From contig CACZHP010000024.1 of the NCBI GenBank assembly GCA_902780935.1, positions 26,104 to 90,103 on the forward strand: a DNA stretch of 64,000 bases, written 5' to 3'. Shown here piece by piece: positions 43,688 to 53,100 of this stretch (positions within the stretch are counted from its first letter, which is position 1; each line of letters begins with the position of its first letter). The position numbers and the translations under genes were made by a program. This DNA comes from an uncultured Bacteroidia bacterium (GTDB lineage: Bacteria > Bacteroidota > Bacteroidia > Bacteroidales > UBA932). A model generated the notes under the pieces. That model had not been told where the DNA came from. It saw only the letters and a program-made list of their open reading frames with translations, and searched no databases.

Positions 43688-46623
43688 TGGCATTTCAAGT
43701 TGGTGATATCATAGATGGCCGCTACCGTTTGGTTTCCGAGCGAGGAAGGGGAACTTTCGGAGAGGTCTGGCAGGCTTGGGACGGCACCCTGGACATGGAG
43801 GTCGCCGTCAAGATCTACATAGCCCTCGATAGCAGGGGAATCGACGAGTTTAAATCGGAGTTCAGAACTACGTATTCCCTTACTCATCCCAACCTTCTCC
43901 ACGCTAACCATTTCGAGGTCGTGGAGAAGCGTCCGTATCTGGTCATGCCATATTGCCCCGAATCCGCCGTCGAACTTGTAGGCAAGATTACCGAAGAGGA
44001 AGCATGGCATTTCATTAAGGACGTCTGTTCGGGTCTGGCATATCTGCATTCCAAGAACATCATCCATCGGGACATCAAGCCCGATAATATTCTCCGGGAT
44101 GGCGAGGGAAACTTCCTTATCTCTGATTTCGGGGTCAGTGTCAAGATGCGAAGCACACTCAGAAAGAATTCAGTAAGAGACCTTTCCGAGAGCACAACCC
44201 AGGGCACGATCGGCTACATGGGCCCCGAGATGTTCACCGCCAACCCCTCGGCCGTGAAAGCGACTGACATCTGGGCTCTTGGAGCCAGTCTATGGGAACT
44301 GTTAGTTGGCGAGTTGCCATTCTTTGGCCAAGGCGGCGGTATGCTTATGTCAGGAGCTGAAATTCCTGTTTTGAAAGGACAGTGGTCTGAATCTCTCAAA
44401 GTAGTAGTCGAATCATGCCTTGCGAAAGATCCTTGGGTGCGTCCGAGGGCAGATCAACTTGCCTCATATGCGCAAACTGTAATTGACGATCCTACATCCG
44501 TCCATGTCTTGGCGGTTAGCCTGTCTGATCATTTCCTATCTTTGACGGAAGGGGAGACAAGCCATTTGTCAGCGATTGTAACTCCGGTTAATTCAAAAGA
44601 TAAAGGCTTGACTTGGAGATCGAGCGATCCTTCGGTAGCGTCGGTGAATCAAAATGGAGTTGTTGAAGCCAAGACCGTAGGAACTGCCGAGATTTCAGTC
44701 ATTTCTAAAGACCAGCAGAGGACTGATACATGCCAAGTGACCGTAAAGGAACGTATTATCCCTGTTGAGTCGATTGCTTTGGATAAAGACTTCTTAGTGC
44801 TGACCGAAGAAGAGTCTTTCTCCCTGAGTGCTGAGATCAGACCCTATAACGCGACCAACAAAGAAGTCGAATGGGTATCTGAAAATGCGGAGGTAGCCTC
44901 GGTTTCCGGTGATGGAACCGTTGTGGCCCTGACGCCTGGAACCACCGTTATTACAGTCTATTCCGCAGATAGGAATGTAGGTGGCAAGTGCCGTTTGACA
45001 GTCAAGCCCAAACCTGTCCCTGTGTCGTCCGTCTCGTTATCCCAGCAAGCGGTGTCATTGGTGGAAGGGGAGAGTGTCAAACTGGATAGTTTTGTCGAGC
45101 CGTCAAACGCCACTAACCAGGCCGTCAAATGGTCTTCAGACGACAATGCTGTCGCCACTGTCAAGGCTGATGGCACTGTCTTGGCCAAAGCCCCCGGTGT
45201 CGCTACTGTCTCCGTGGTATCTGAAGACCAAGGTAAAACAGCCAAATGCCTGGTAGAAGTCAAGGAAAAAATCTATCCGGTAGAGTCCGTCTCATTGCCT
45301 TTTAACACATTGACCTTGACTGAAGGGGACTCTTCTAAATTGGTCGTCAGGATCAGTCCGAAGAACGCGACGAATAAGGATGTCTCATGGACCTCTGATA
45401 ACGGTTCTGTGGCGACTGTGGATCCTGATGGCTCGGTCTCGGCGGTTTCACCAGGAACGGCAATGATTATAGTACGTTCGGCCGATCGAGACTTGACAGA
45501 TGTTTGTCAAGTGACTGTACATAAGAAGATTATCCCTGTCCGTTTCGTGTCATTATCAGAGGCGGAGTTATTGCTGGTAGAAGGTGAAAGCGCTACTTTA
45601 AGAGCTTCTATCCTACCGGAAGATGCCACAAATCAGGAGGTGCGATGGTCTTCAAGCGATCCGGAAATCGCATCTGTTGATTCAGAAGGCCATGTTTTGG
45701 CCAAGTCCAAAGGCAAGACAAAGATTATAGTCCAGTCTGCTGGTGGTGAAGATAGATCAAAATGTACTGTTGTGGTCAAGGCGAAGCCTAAATCCAAACC
45801 GGTGCCTAAACCATCACCGATAGATAGTCCAGTAGCCAAAGACAACCCAGTGACCCCGGTGGAACATAAGAAGAGCAAAGGTTGGCTATGGATTATTGCG
45901 GTTGCTGCAGCGGCTGGAGTTTTCATTTGGTCTCCTTGGAAGGATAATGTGTCAAATTCAGGATCTAATCCCGTGGTGAAACAGGGAGAGCCCACTACAG
46001 TTGGTTTGACTCCCGGTGCTACTATAGAGGATGAGGCTCTGGCTGTGACGGACACCGTAAAGAAACTGGAACTCGTGGAAGCACAGGAACCTGCAAAGAA
46101 AGAATCGGTTAGCGTGACAAGTGTGACTTTGAACAGATCTGAGGTGTCGATTGAAGAAGGCAAGGGTGCTCAACTCTCGGCCTCTGTTCATCCATCCGGC
46201 GCGGACAATAAGTCTGTATCCTGGAAGTCAAATGATCCATCAGTAGCGACCGTTTCCTCTAAAGGCTACGTGTCAGCGAAGAAAGCCGGTTCAGCGACTA
46301 TCACAGTGACTTCTGCTGATGGCGGCAAGACCGCGACTTGCTCAGTGACCGTCAAGGAAAAACCCCCCGTTATCGAGTCGGCTAACCCAGCATCTGTCCA
46401 GCAGTCCAAGGCGAATGATTGGACAGAGATAAAGAAACAGGCTGATGCTGGAGATACTGATGCGTGTGCAAAATACGCAAGTCACAGTTATGACTCTGGC
46501 AATTATGACAATGCCCATAAATACGCCCTTAAGGCCGGAAAAGCTAAAGGCACAACAGTTATCGTGAAGTTAAGGAAGGATGGCTACTACGATGAGGGAG
46601 TAGCCGATCCGGGTTGGAAATAA
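43687..46623 (+). CDS. Ser/Thr kinase with five internal and one distal BIG2 domains
   Basis: 978-aa Hanks-type kinase. Kinase residues ~10-265: GRGTFGEVWQAWD, AVKIYIALD, IHRDIKPDNIL, ISDFGVSVK and MGPEMFTANPSAVKATD. Five BIG2 Ig-like repeats of ~85 residues (~275-698; each with a pattern like TEGES...W.S.....A.V...G.V.A...G...I) follow without a membrane segment. The only clear hydrophobic stretch (WLWIIAVAAAAGVFIW) is at ~733-748, then a sixth BIG2 copy (~807-893) and a short C-terminal ~85-residue region. The ATG at 43687 overlaps the phosphatase stop by one base, so kinase and phosphatase are coupled. BIG2 domains are normally extracytoplasmic, making this layout unusual. Confidence 0.9.
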   Translation: MAFQVGDIIDGRYRLVSERGRGTFGEVWQAWDGTLDMEVAVKIYIALDSRGIDEFKSEFRTTYSLTHPNLLHANHFEVVEKRPYLVMPYCPESAVELVGKITEEEAWHFIKDVCSGLAYLHSKNIIHRDIKPDNILRDGEGNFLISDFGVSVKMRSTLRKNSVRDLSESTTQGTIGYMGPEMFTANPSAVKATDIWALGASLWELLVGELPFFGQGGGMLMSGAEIPVLKGQWSESLKVVVESCLAKDPWVRPRADQLASYAQTVIDDPTSVHVLAVSLSDHFLSLTEGETSHLSAIVTPVNSKDKGLTWRSSDPSVASVNQNGVVEAKTVGTAEISVISKDQQRTDTCQVTVKERIIPVESIALDKDFLVLTEEESFSLSAEIRPYNATNKEVEWVSENAEVASVSGDGTVVALTPGTTVITVYSADRNVGGKCRLTVKPKPVPVSSVSLSQQAVSLVEGESVKLDSFVEPSNATNQAVKWSSDDNAVATVKADGTVLAKAPGVATVSVVSEDQGKTAKCLVEVKEKIYPVESVSLPFNTLTLTEGDSSKLVVRISPKNATNKDVSWTSDNGSVATVDPDGSVSAVSPGTAMIIVRSADRDLTDVCQVTVHKKIIPVRFVSLSEAELLLVEGESATLRASILPEDATNQEVRWSSSDPEIASVDSEGHVLAKSKGKTKIIVQSAGGEDRSKCTVVVKAKPKSKPVPKPSPIDSPVAKDNPVTPVEHKKSKGWLWIIAVAAAAGVFIWSPWKDNVSNSGSNPVVKQGEPTTVGLTPGATIEDEALAVTDTVKKLELVEAQEPAKKESVSVTSVTLNRSEVSIEEGKGAQLSASVHPSGADNKSVSWKSNDPSVATVSSKGYVSAKKAGSATITVTSADGGKTATCSVTVKEKPPVIESANPASVQQSKANDWTEIKKQADAGDTDACAKYASHSYDSGNYDNAHKYALKAGKAKGTTVIVKLRKDGYYDEGVADPGWK

Positions 46624-46632
46624 TTATTGATC

Positions 46633-48573
46633 ATGAAGTTAGTTAGGAGAATTGTTTTGGCCCTGGCGCTTCTCGCCTGCCAGAATGTCGTTTTCGCCCA
46701 GAACGATGGGCAGGATCTTCTTAAGAGTGCGAGGCGTGGAGATGAGAAAGCGATGTACGATCTTGGTATGTCGCTGCTGCGTCAAGGGGGAGACCAGAAT
46801 GTCAAGGAAGCATATTCCTGGATCAAGAAGTCGGCTGATAAAGAATATGCCCCGTCGCAGGCAGTGATGGCGTATTTTCTGAGGAATGGAGTCGGGACAG
46901 ACAGGGACTTGAACCAGGCCTGGTACAATGGAAATAAAGCGGCTGGTAAAGGTGATGGCCTTGCTTCTTGGGTCTTGGCTCAGCTCAGTAAGGATCGAGG
47001 GTATGAACAGAGCATGATTAATGATCACCTGAAGCAGGCTTTAGGTCAGGAGTTTCCCATCGCTAAACTATTCTATGCCAAGGGATATTCCGAGGGAAGT
47101 CAGACCTTTGGAATAGGAAAGGATGAGGCGAAATCCCGCCAGCTCCTTCAGGAAGTTGATAAGGCAGGGATTGCCGATGCTTCTGCGTTACTTGGCATTC
47201 AGACAATCGATTCTCCGCAGATCGCATTCGCATATCTTAAGAAGGCCGCAGATGCGGGAATGGCCGGTGCGGCTTCGCTGGTCGGAAGCATGTATTATCA
47301 TGGCGAAGGAATCGGAAAGAATCCCGCCGAGGCTTTCAAGTATTTTGAGAAAGCCGCTGAATTGAAAGATCCTGCCGGAATGGAAGGTCTTGCTGACTGC
47401 TATAGGACAGGAGTTGGCACTGGAGTGTTTCAGGAAAGGGCTTTCAACCTTTATGCGGAACTGAAAGATCCCAGTATGAGGGTGATGTATATTCTTGGCT
47501 GCTATTACAACGAGGGCGTCAGCACCGCTAAAGATCCCAAGAAGGCCATCGACTTGTTCGAGAAGGCCGCCGCGAAAGGTAATGTCTTCGCTCAGGCGAT
47601 GTTGGGAATAGCCCATTATGAAGGCTCGGCCCCTTTTGAGGAAAAGGATTTCGACAAGGCTTATTCTTATCTGGCGAAAGCTCTTGAAAATGAGGCGTTT
47701 GGCCAGGTGACTGAGGATGTCGCGGCAAAGGTCTATGAATGTGCGGCCAGGTGCGTCCGTTTTGGTCGTGGCGGCGCTGTCAAGAGTAAGGAAGAGGCTG
47801 ACAAACTTCAGGAGAAAGCTGATGCATTGAGCGAGAGCGCTTCCTCTAAGTCGTTCCCCTTCGGCTCCATAGGCTTGGCCTCTTTCAAGGAGAGTGTAGC
47901 GACTTGTGACATTTCATGGGCTTCCCTTAAATATGAGGACATCCTAGAGAGAGTAACTTTTGATTATCCGAAGGATTATCTTGATAGGGCTCCAGAACAG
48001 GCTGCGGTTGAGCAGCCCAAGCCTGTTGTTGAGGAAAAGCCGCAGCAGGTCGCTCCTGTAACACCAGCGGTTGTACCCCCGGCCGCCCCTAAGGCTCCTA
48101 AAGTCGCGAAGTCTGGTCGTCTTGCCATCATGATTGAGGCATCGCCTTATTGCTTTGCGCCGACTTCCGTGGTTTCTTCCAGAGACAATAATACTTACTG
48201 GTTAAAGGGTTCAGCGATAGATCTTTCCGCTGCAGTTGGTTGGCTTTCGGATTCCGGACTCTTCATCGGAGGCGGTGCTGGATTTGAGAGTTTTAGCGGC
48301 GGGCGCATGTCCGTGATCCAGGGCTTTGTGGACGCCAGGTACTTCATGGGTGGTTCCGGCAGCGGGCTGTTTTTAGGTGCCAGGGGAGGTGTCGGAATGG
48401 GCTCTCCTGAATATGGCATCGGAATCACAGCCGCCGGCATGCTTGGCTACAAGATCGCCCTTGGCGGCAACTTAGGCCTCAACATCGGCCTCAAAGCCGG
48501 AATCAACTCATTCACTGACGAAAGCAAGACCATGGGCAATGTGGTAGGGCCGTTTGTAGGGATAAGCTTTTAA
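46633..48573 (+). CDS. Sel1-repeat protein with C-terminal beta-barrel-like domain
   Basis: 646-aa exported protein. Signal peptide MKLVRRIVLALALLACQNVV with cut near FAQ. Residues ~25-390 are Sel1/TPR-like helical repeats (e.g. GDEKAMYDLGMSLLRQGGD, GAASLVGSMYYHGEGIGKNP, KKAIDLFEKAAAKGN). After a Pro/Ala linker (~455-490) the C-terminal ~150 residues (IMIEASPYCFAPTS onward, GLFLGARGGVGMGSPEYGIG, to VVGPFVGISF) show the alternating Gly/hydrophobic pattern of a small outer-membrane barrel. It may present a repeat scaffold in the periplasm and anchor in the outer membrane. Start ATG at 46633 follows a TTG in frame at 46627. Confidence 0.8.
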   Translation: MKLVRRIVLALALLACQNVVFAQNDGQDLLKSARRGDEKAMYDLGMSLLRQGGDQNVKEAYSWIKKSADKEYAPSQAVMAYFLRNGVGTDRDLNQAWYNGNKAAGKGDGLASWVLAQLSKDRGYEQSMINDHLKQALGQEFPIAKLFYAKGYSEGSQTFGIGKDEAKSRQLLQEVDKAGIADASALLGIQTIDSPQIAFAYLKKAADAGMAGAASLVGSMYYHGEGIGKNPAEAFKYFEKAAELKDPAGMEGLADCYRTGVGTGVFQERAFNLYAELKDPSMRVMYILGCYYNEGVSTAKDPKKAIDLFEKAAAKGNVFAQAMLGIAHYEGSAPFEEKDFDKAYSYLAKALENEAFGQVTEDVAAKVYECAARCVRFGRGGAVKSKEEADKLQEKADALSESASSKSFPFGSIGLASFKESVATCDISWASLKYEDILERVTFDYPKDYLDRAPEQAAVEQPKPVVEEKPQQVAPVTPAVVPPAAPKAPKVAKSGRLAIMIEASPYCFAPTSVVSSRDNNTYWLKGSAIDLSAAVGWLSDSGLFIGGGAGFESFSGGRMSVIQGFVDARYFMGGSGSGLFLGARGGVGMGSPEYGIGITAAGMLGYKIALGGNLGLNIGLKAGINSFTDESKTMGNVVGPFVGISF

Positions 48574-48585
48574 ATAGTTCTGATT

Positions 48586-50184
48586 ATGAGTAGTAGAGTT
48601 TGGCCTCTTATATTGCTAAGTGTTTTATCATTGACTGGATTAACTGGTTGCAAGTGGCTGCCTGAGGTGGGAAATGTGAAGTTGAGTGATTCAGCTATTT
48701 CTATAACAGTTGGAACTCAGAGGACAATAACTGCGAGAGTGGAACCCGATGTTGCTGATTATGATGGAATTGTTTGGACAAGTTCTAACCCCAAAGTGGC
48801 AAGTGTCGTCGATGGGACAATAACTGGAGTAAGAGATGGAGTTACTCAAATAACGGCAACCGCTGCAGGCGTGACAAGTTCGCCGTGTTCGGTTACCGTA
48901 AAGTCAATAAGAGTGTCAAGTGTCTCGATAAGTAAGACAAGTGTAGAATTGACAGCCGGTCAGGCAACAAAGCTCGAAGCTGCAATCAATCCCTCAGATG
49001 CTACAAATCAGACATTATTTTGGTCGACAAGTGACAGCTATGTAGCGACTGTAACATCTGCCGGTCTTGTAGTATCAAAAAATCCCGGCATTGCGACCAT
49101 TACTGTGAGGTCAGATGATGGCGATCATACCGCTACCTGCCAGGTGACAGTCAAGCCCAAAGTTATTGATGTAACAGGGATAACACTCTCCCAATCAAGT
49201 GTTTCTGTAAAAGAGGAAGCAATCGTGCAATTAAAAGCGACGGTCAATCCTTCTAATGCGACGAATCAAGAGGTCTCTTGGTCAAGTGGAGACGAGGGAA
49301 TAGTTACTGTTGCTTCTGACGGAACTGTCACTGGTGTAACAGAAGGCACAACTACAATAACTGCCAAGTCCGCCGACGGTAAGGTCACAGCGACTTGCAA
49401 GGTGACCGTGACGGCTGATTATGTTGATTTACCAGACGCTAACTTCAGGCAATATATCCTCGACAATTTTGATCTGAACAGGAATGGGAAACTGAGCCTT
49501 ACGGAGGCAGTATCTATAAAACGAATTGTAGTTAATACCGATAACATTAAATCCTTGCAAGGTATTGAATATATGTCAGCGTTATCATATCTTGAATGCA
49601 CTGGCTCATATTCATCAGATGGTTCACCTTTAGGTAAGTTAACCAAGTTGGATGTGAGCCGTAATACAGCCTTGACATATTTGTCTTGCTATTCCAACCA
49701 GCTGACGAGCTTGGATGTGTCGAAGAACACAGCCTTGGCAGATTTGTCTTGCGGTTCCAACCAGCTGACGAGCTTGGATGTGAGCCGAAACACCGCCTTG
49801 ACATATTTGTCTTGCTCTTCCAACAAGCTGACGAGCTTGGATGTGTCGAAGAACACCGCCTTGGCATATTTGTCTTGCTATTCCAACCAGCTGACGAGCT
49901 TGGATGTGTCGAAGAACACAGCCTTTACATCTTTGTCTTGCGGTTCCAACCAGCTGACGAGCTTGGATGTGTCGAAGAACACAGCCTTGACATATTTGTC
50001 TTGCTATTCCAACCAGCTGACGAGCTTGGATATCTCGAAGAATAAGTCACTGACATATCTTGATTGTTCACCGATGTCGACATTGAAAATCCTCTATGTG
50101 TCAACGGGGCAAAGTATTGAAGGTGTAACGCTTAATAGAAGTACTAATAGGGTACCTTCAGGGACATCAATTAAGACTAAATGA
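48586..50184 (+). CDS. Lipoprotein with three BIG2 domains and leucine-rich repeats
   Basis: 532-aa lipoprotein: signal peptide with lipobox LTGC (Cys22). Three BIG2 repeats cover ~25-285, e.g. ISITVGTQRTITARVEPD and VSVKEEAIVQLKATVNPSN. Then an EF-hand-like calcium loop DLNRNGKLSLTEAVS (~300) and seven 21-residue leucine-rich units of the form LDVSKNTALTYLSCYSNQLT (~355-500), encoded by near-identical 63-bp DNA repeats. The motif CKWLPEV just after the lipid-modified Cys is shared with the next gene (CQWLPEV), so they are paralogous surface lipoproteins. Probably displayed on the outer membrane for ligand binding. Confidence 0.88.
   Translation: MSSRVWPLILLSVLSLTGLTGCKWLPEVGNVKLSDSAISITVGTQRTITARVEPDVADYDGIVWTSSNPKVASVVDGTITGVRDGVTQITATAAGVTSSPCSVTVKSIRVSSVSISKTSVELTAGQATKLEAAINPSDATNQTLFWSTSDSYVATVTSAGLVVSKNPGIATITVRSDDGDHTATCQVTVKPKVIDVTGITLSQSSVSVKEEAIVQLKATVNPSNATNQEVSWSSGDEGIVTVASDGTVTGVTEGTTTITAKSADGKVTATCKVTVTADYVDLPDANFRQYILDNFDLNRNGKLSLTEAVSIKRIVVNTDNIKSLQGIEYMSALSYLECTGSYSSDGSPLGKLTKLDVSRNTALTYLSCYSNQLTSLDVSKNTALADLSCGSNQLTSLDVSRNTALTYLSCSSNKLTSLDVSKNTALAYLSCYSNQLTSLDVSKNTAFTSLSCGSNQLTSLDVSKNTALTYLSCYSNQLTSLDISKNKSLTYLDCSPMSTLKILYVSTGQSIEGVTLNRSTNRVPSGTSIKTK
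49648..50088 (+). repeat. Seven 63-bp leucine-rich repeat units
   Basis: Seven 63-bp units (49648, 49711, 49774, 49837, 49900, 49963, 50026) each encode 21 residues of LRR. Adjacent units are close to identical, indicating recent expansion or gene conversion; the last unit is diverged. Confidence 0.9.
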
Positions 50185-50199
50185 TGATGAATAGATAAT

Positions 50200-53100
50200 A
50201 TGGATATGGGGAGAAATAATTGCGGAACATTTGTTTATGTACTGATTATAGTCACTTTGTGCTTTTTATCCTCCTGCCAGTGGCTGCCGGAGGTTTCAGG
50301 GGTGCGGTTGAGCGAGAGCAGTGTGACGTTGAAGGTCGGAGGATCGAGAACATTGTCCGCAACAGTGGAACCGGCCGCCGCGGAGTATGACGGCATTTCA
50401 TGGTCGAGCAGCAATCCATCGGTGGTGACTGTCTCGAACGGCATGTTGACTGCCTTCCGGGTGGGATCCACGACAATTACGGCAACGGCTGCCGGGGTGA
50501 CGAGTGCCCCTTGCACAGTGACCGTTGAAGCCACAAAGGTAACGGCGGTGACGTTGAGCTCATATTCATTGGAACTCACGGAGGGCGAAAACGCCTCGCT
50601 TCGGGTTACTGTCAGTCCTTCGGATGCCACAGATCCGAGTGTGTCATGGACTTCCAGCAACCGAAATGTCGTAACCGTGTCAAATGGATACGTCTCTGCT
50701 GTGGCTCCTGGGGAAGCTACGATCACAGTCCGGGCTAATGATGGCGGTTTGTCCGCCACTTGCCTGGTGACGGTTAAGTCCAAGACTATCGCCGTGACGG
50801 GAGTGTCCCTGAATCGCTCATCTCTCACCATTGATAAGGGTGCGACATCTCAACTCACCGCTACGGTCAGCCCTTCGAATGCCACGAATAAAGATGTGAC
50901 ATGGACATCTAATAATCCTGATGTCGCTTCTGTCGCCTCCGACGGGACAGTGACGGCAAATAGAATAGGCACGGCCAAAATAACTGTAACTACGGCCGAC
51001 GGCAGCAAGACGGCCTCCTGCTCGGTCACGGTGAAGTCTGTTCCTGTCACGAGCGTGACACTTTCCCCTTCAAGCCTTTCCATGACGGTGGGTGAGACCA
51101 CATGGTTGACCGCCACTGTCAGCCCTTCCAATGCGTCCAACAAGGATGTGACGTGGACATCAAGCAATACTTCTGTTGCAACGGTGTCCTCTGATGGGGA
51201 AGTTACTGCAAAGAAGGCAGGAACCGCCACGATCACGGCTAAGACTGCCGACGGAGGCAAGACTGCCACCTGCTCAGTCACGGTGAAAGCCTCAACTGTC
51301 TCAGTGACAGGAGTATCCCTGAATTCTTCTTCATTGACCTTGCAGGTCGGCAAGACTGCGACGTTGGTTGCCACGGTTTCTCCTTCGGATGCCACCAACA
51401 AGGGGGTCATCTGGACTGTTGGTAATACGTCCGTAGCTTCAGTCACCTCAAGCGGACTCGTGACCGCAAAGAAAGTCGGCACGACCGTGGTGACCGTTAA
51501 GACGTCTGATGGCGGTAAGACAGCTACTTGCACGGTGACAGTAAAGTCCTCAACTGTCTCTGTGACGGGTGTTGCCATATCGCCGACATCATTGTCGTTG
51601 ACTGCTGGTGATACATATGAACTAACACCGACTGTTTCTCCGAGCAATACCACTAACAAGGCGGTTACATGGTCGTCCAGCAATACCTCTGTCGCGACAG
51701 TCTCCTCTGACGGTACTGTCACCGCCAAATCCGCAGGATCGGCGACGATAACATGTACTACATCCGATGGCGGTAAGACGGCTACTTGCTCGGTGACGGT
51801 CAAGGCTGGAACGGTCTCGGTGACAGGAGTTTCCCTGAATAGGACGAGTATGTCCTTGACTGCCGGAACCACTGGTACACTCACGGCTACGGTCTCGCCT
51901 TCCAATGCCACCAACAAGGCCGTTACATGGTCGTCCAATAATACAACCGTGGCGACAGTCTCGTCGAGCGGAGTTGTTACGGCGAAAGCCGCTGGTTCCG
52001 CTACGATAACGGTCCGGACGGATGATGGCGGCAAGACCGCGACTTGTACGGTGACGGTGACTAGCGCCACTGTTGCGGTAACAGGTGTTTCCGTGTCGCC
52101 GACATCATTGTCGTTGACTGCTGGAGAGACATACCGCCTGACTCCGACGGTCTCTCCGAGCAATGCCACTAACACCGGTGTCACATGGACTTCCAGTAAT
52201 ACATCAGTCGCTACGGTGGCCTCTGATGGTACTGTCACCGCTAAGGCCGCAGGTTCAGCGACAATCACCTGCACCACAACAGACGGTGCGAAGAAAGCGA
52301 CCTGTTCTGTCACTGTCAAGAATGCGACGGTTTCTGTTTCGAGCGTGTCTCTTGACAGAACCTCAATGGGTCTTGTGGTTGGATCGACTGGAGCGCTCAA
52401 AGCCACTGTCAATCCGTCTAATGCGACCAACCAGGGAGTGACTTGGTCATCGAACAATACATCCGTTGCGACTGTTTCGTCAAGCGGTGTTGTTACTGCG
52501 AAAGCCGCTGGAACGGCATCTATCACTGTGACAACATCCGACGGCAGCAAGACCGCCTCATGTACGGTCACGGTGACAAACGCCACAGTGGCTGTGACAG
52601 GTGTTTCAGTCTCCCCGACATCATTGTCGTTGACGGCAGGGGAGACATATCGCCTGACTCCGACGGTCTCACCAAGTAATGCCACAAACACTGCTGTCTC
52701 ATGGACTTCCAGTAATACTTCTGTCGCAACCGTGTCTTCCGACGGCACTGTGACGGCCAAGACGGCAGGTTCGGCGACGATTACCTGCACGACGCAGGAC
52801 GGAAATAAGACGGCTTCTTGTTCTGTGACTGTTACGGACCCCAGCCCCACCCTTAGCTTTCAGCCCCAGATGTTCATAAATGGTATGAAGGGCTTCAAGG
52901 CTAATTCCTTTGTTTATCAACCACTTGATCCTAGTGCTGCAGAAAAGCTTGACAGTAAAAATGAGTCTTGGGTAGGGCACCGTGACAGTTACTCGGAATC
53001 TAATGCGGTTCTTACATATAATGTGTCTCCATCTTCCTTCAGTTTTGATAATTCCTACGATTATTCTTCCGCGTCGCTTGATATTTCAACGAGGACTTAT

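Noticed and set aside
37882-46623. A type VI secretion regulation module (PpkA, PppA, Fha).
   Set aside because: The enzyme types match but no secretion structural gene lies in the window; kept as an analogy only.
50850-52850. A 666-codon open frame antisense to the BIG2 repeats (and a similar one at 53673-54440).
   Set aside because: It is the mirror of strongly repeated Thr/Ser/Val codons on the coding strand; no signal or domain is seen and the forward frame encodes clear BIG2 domains.
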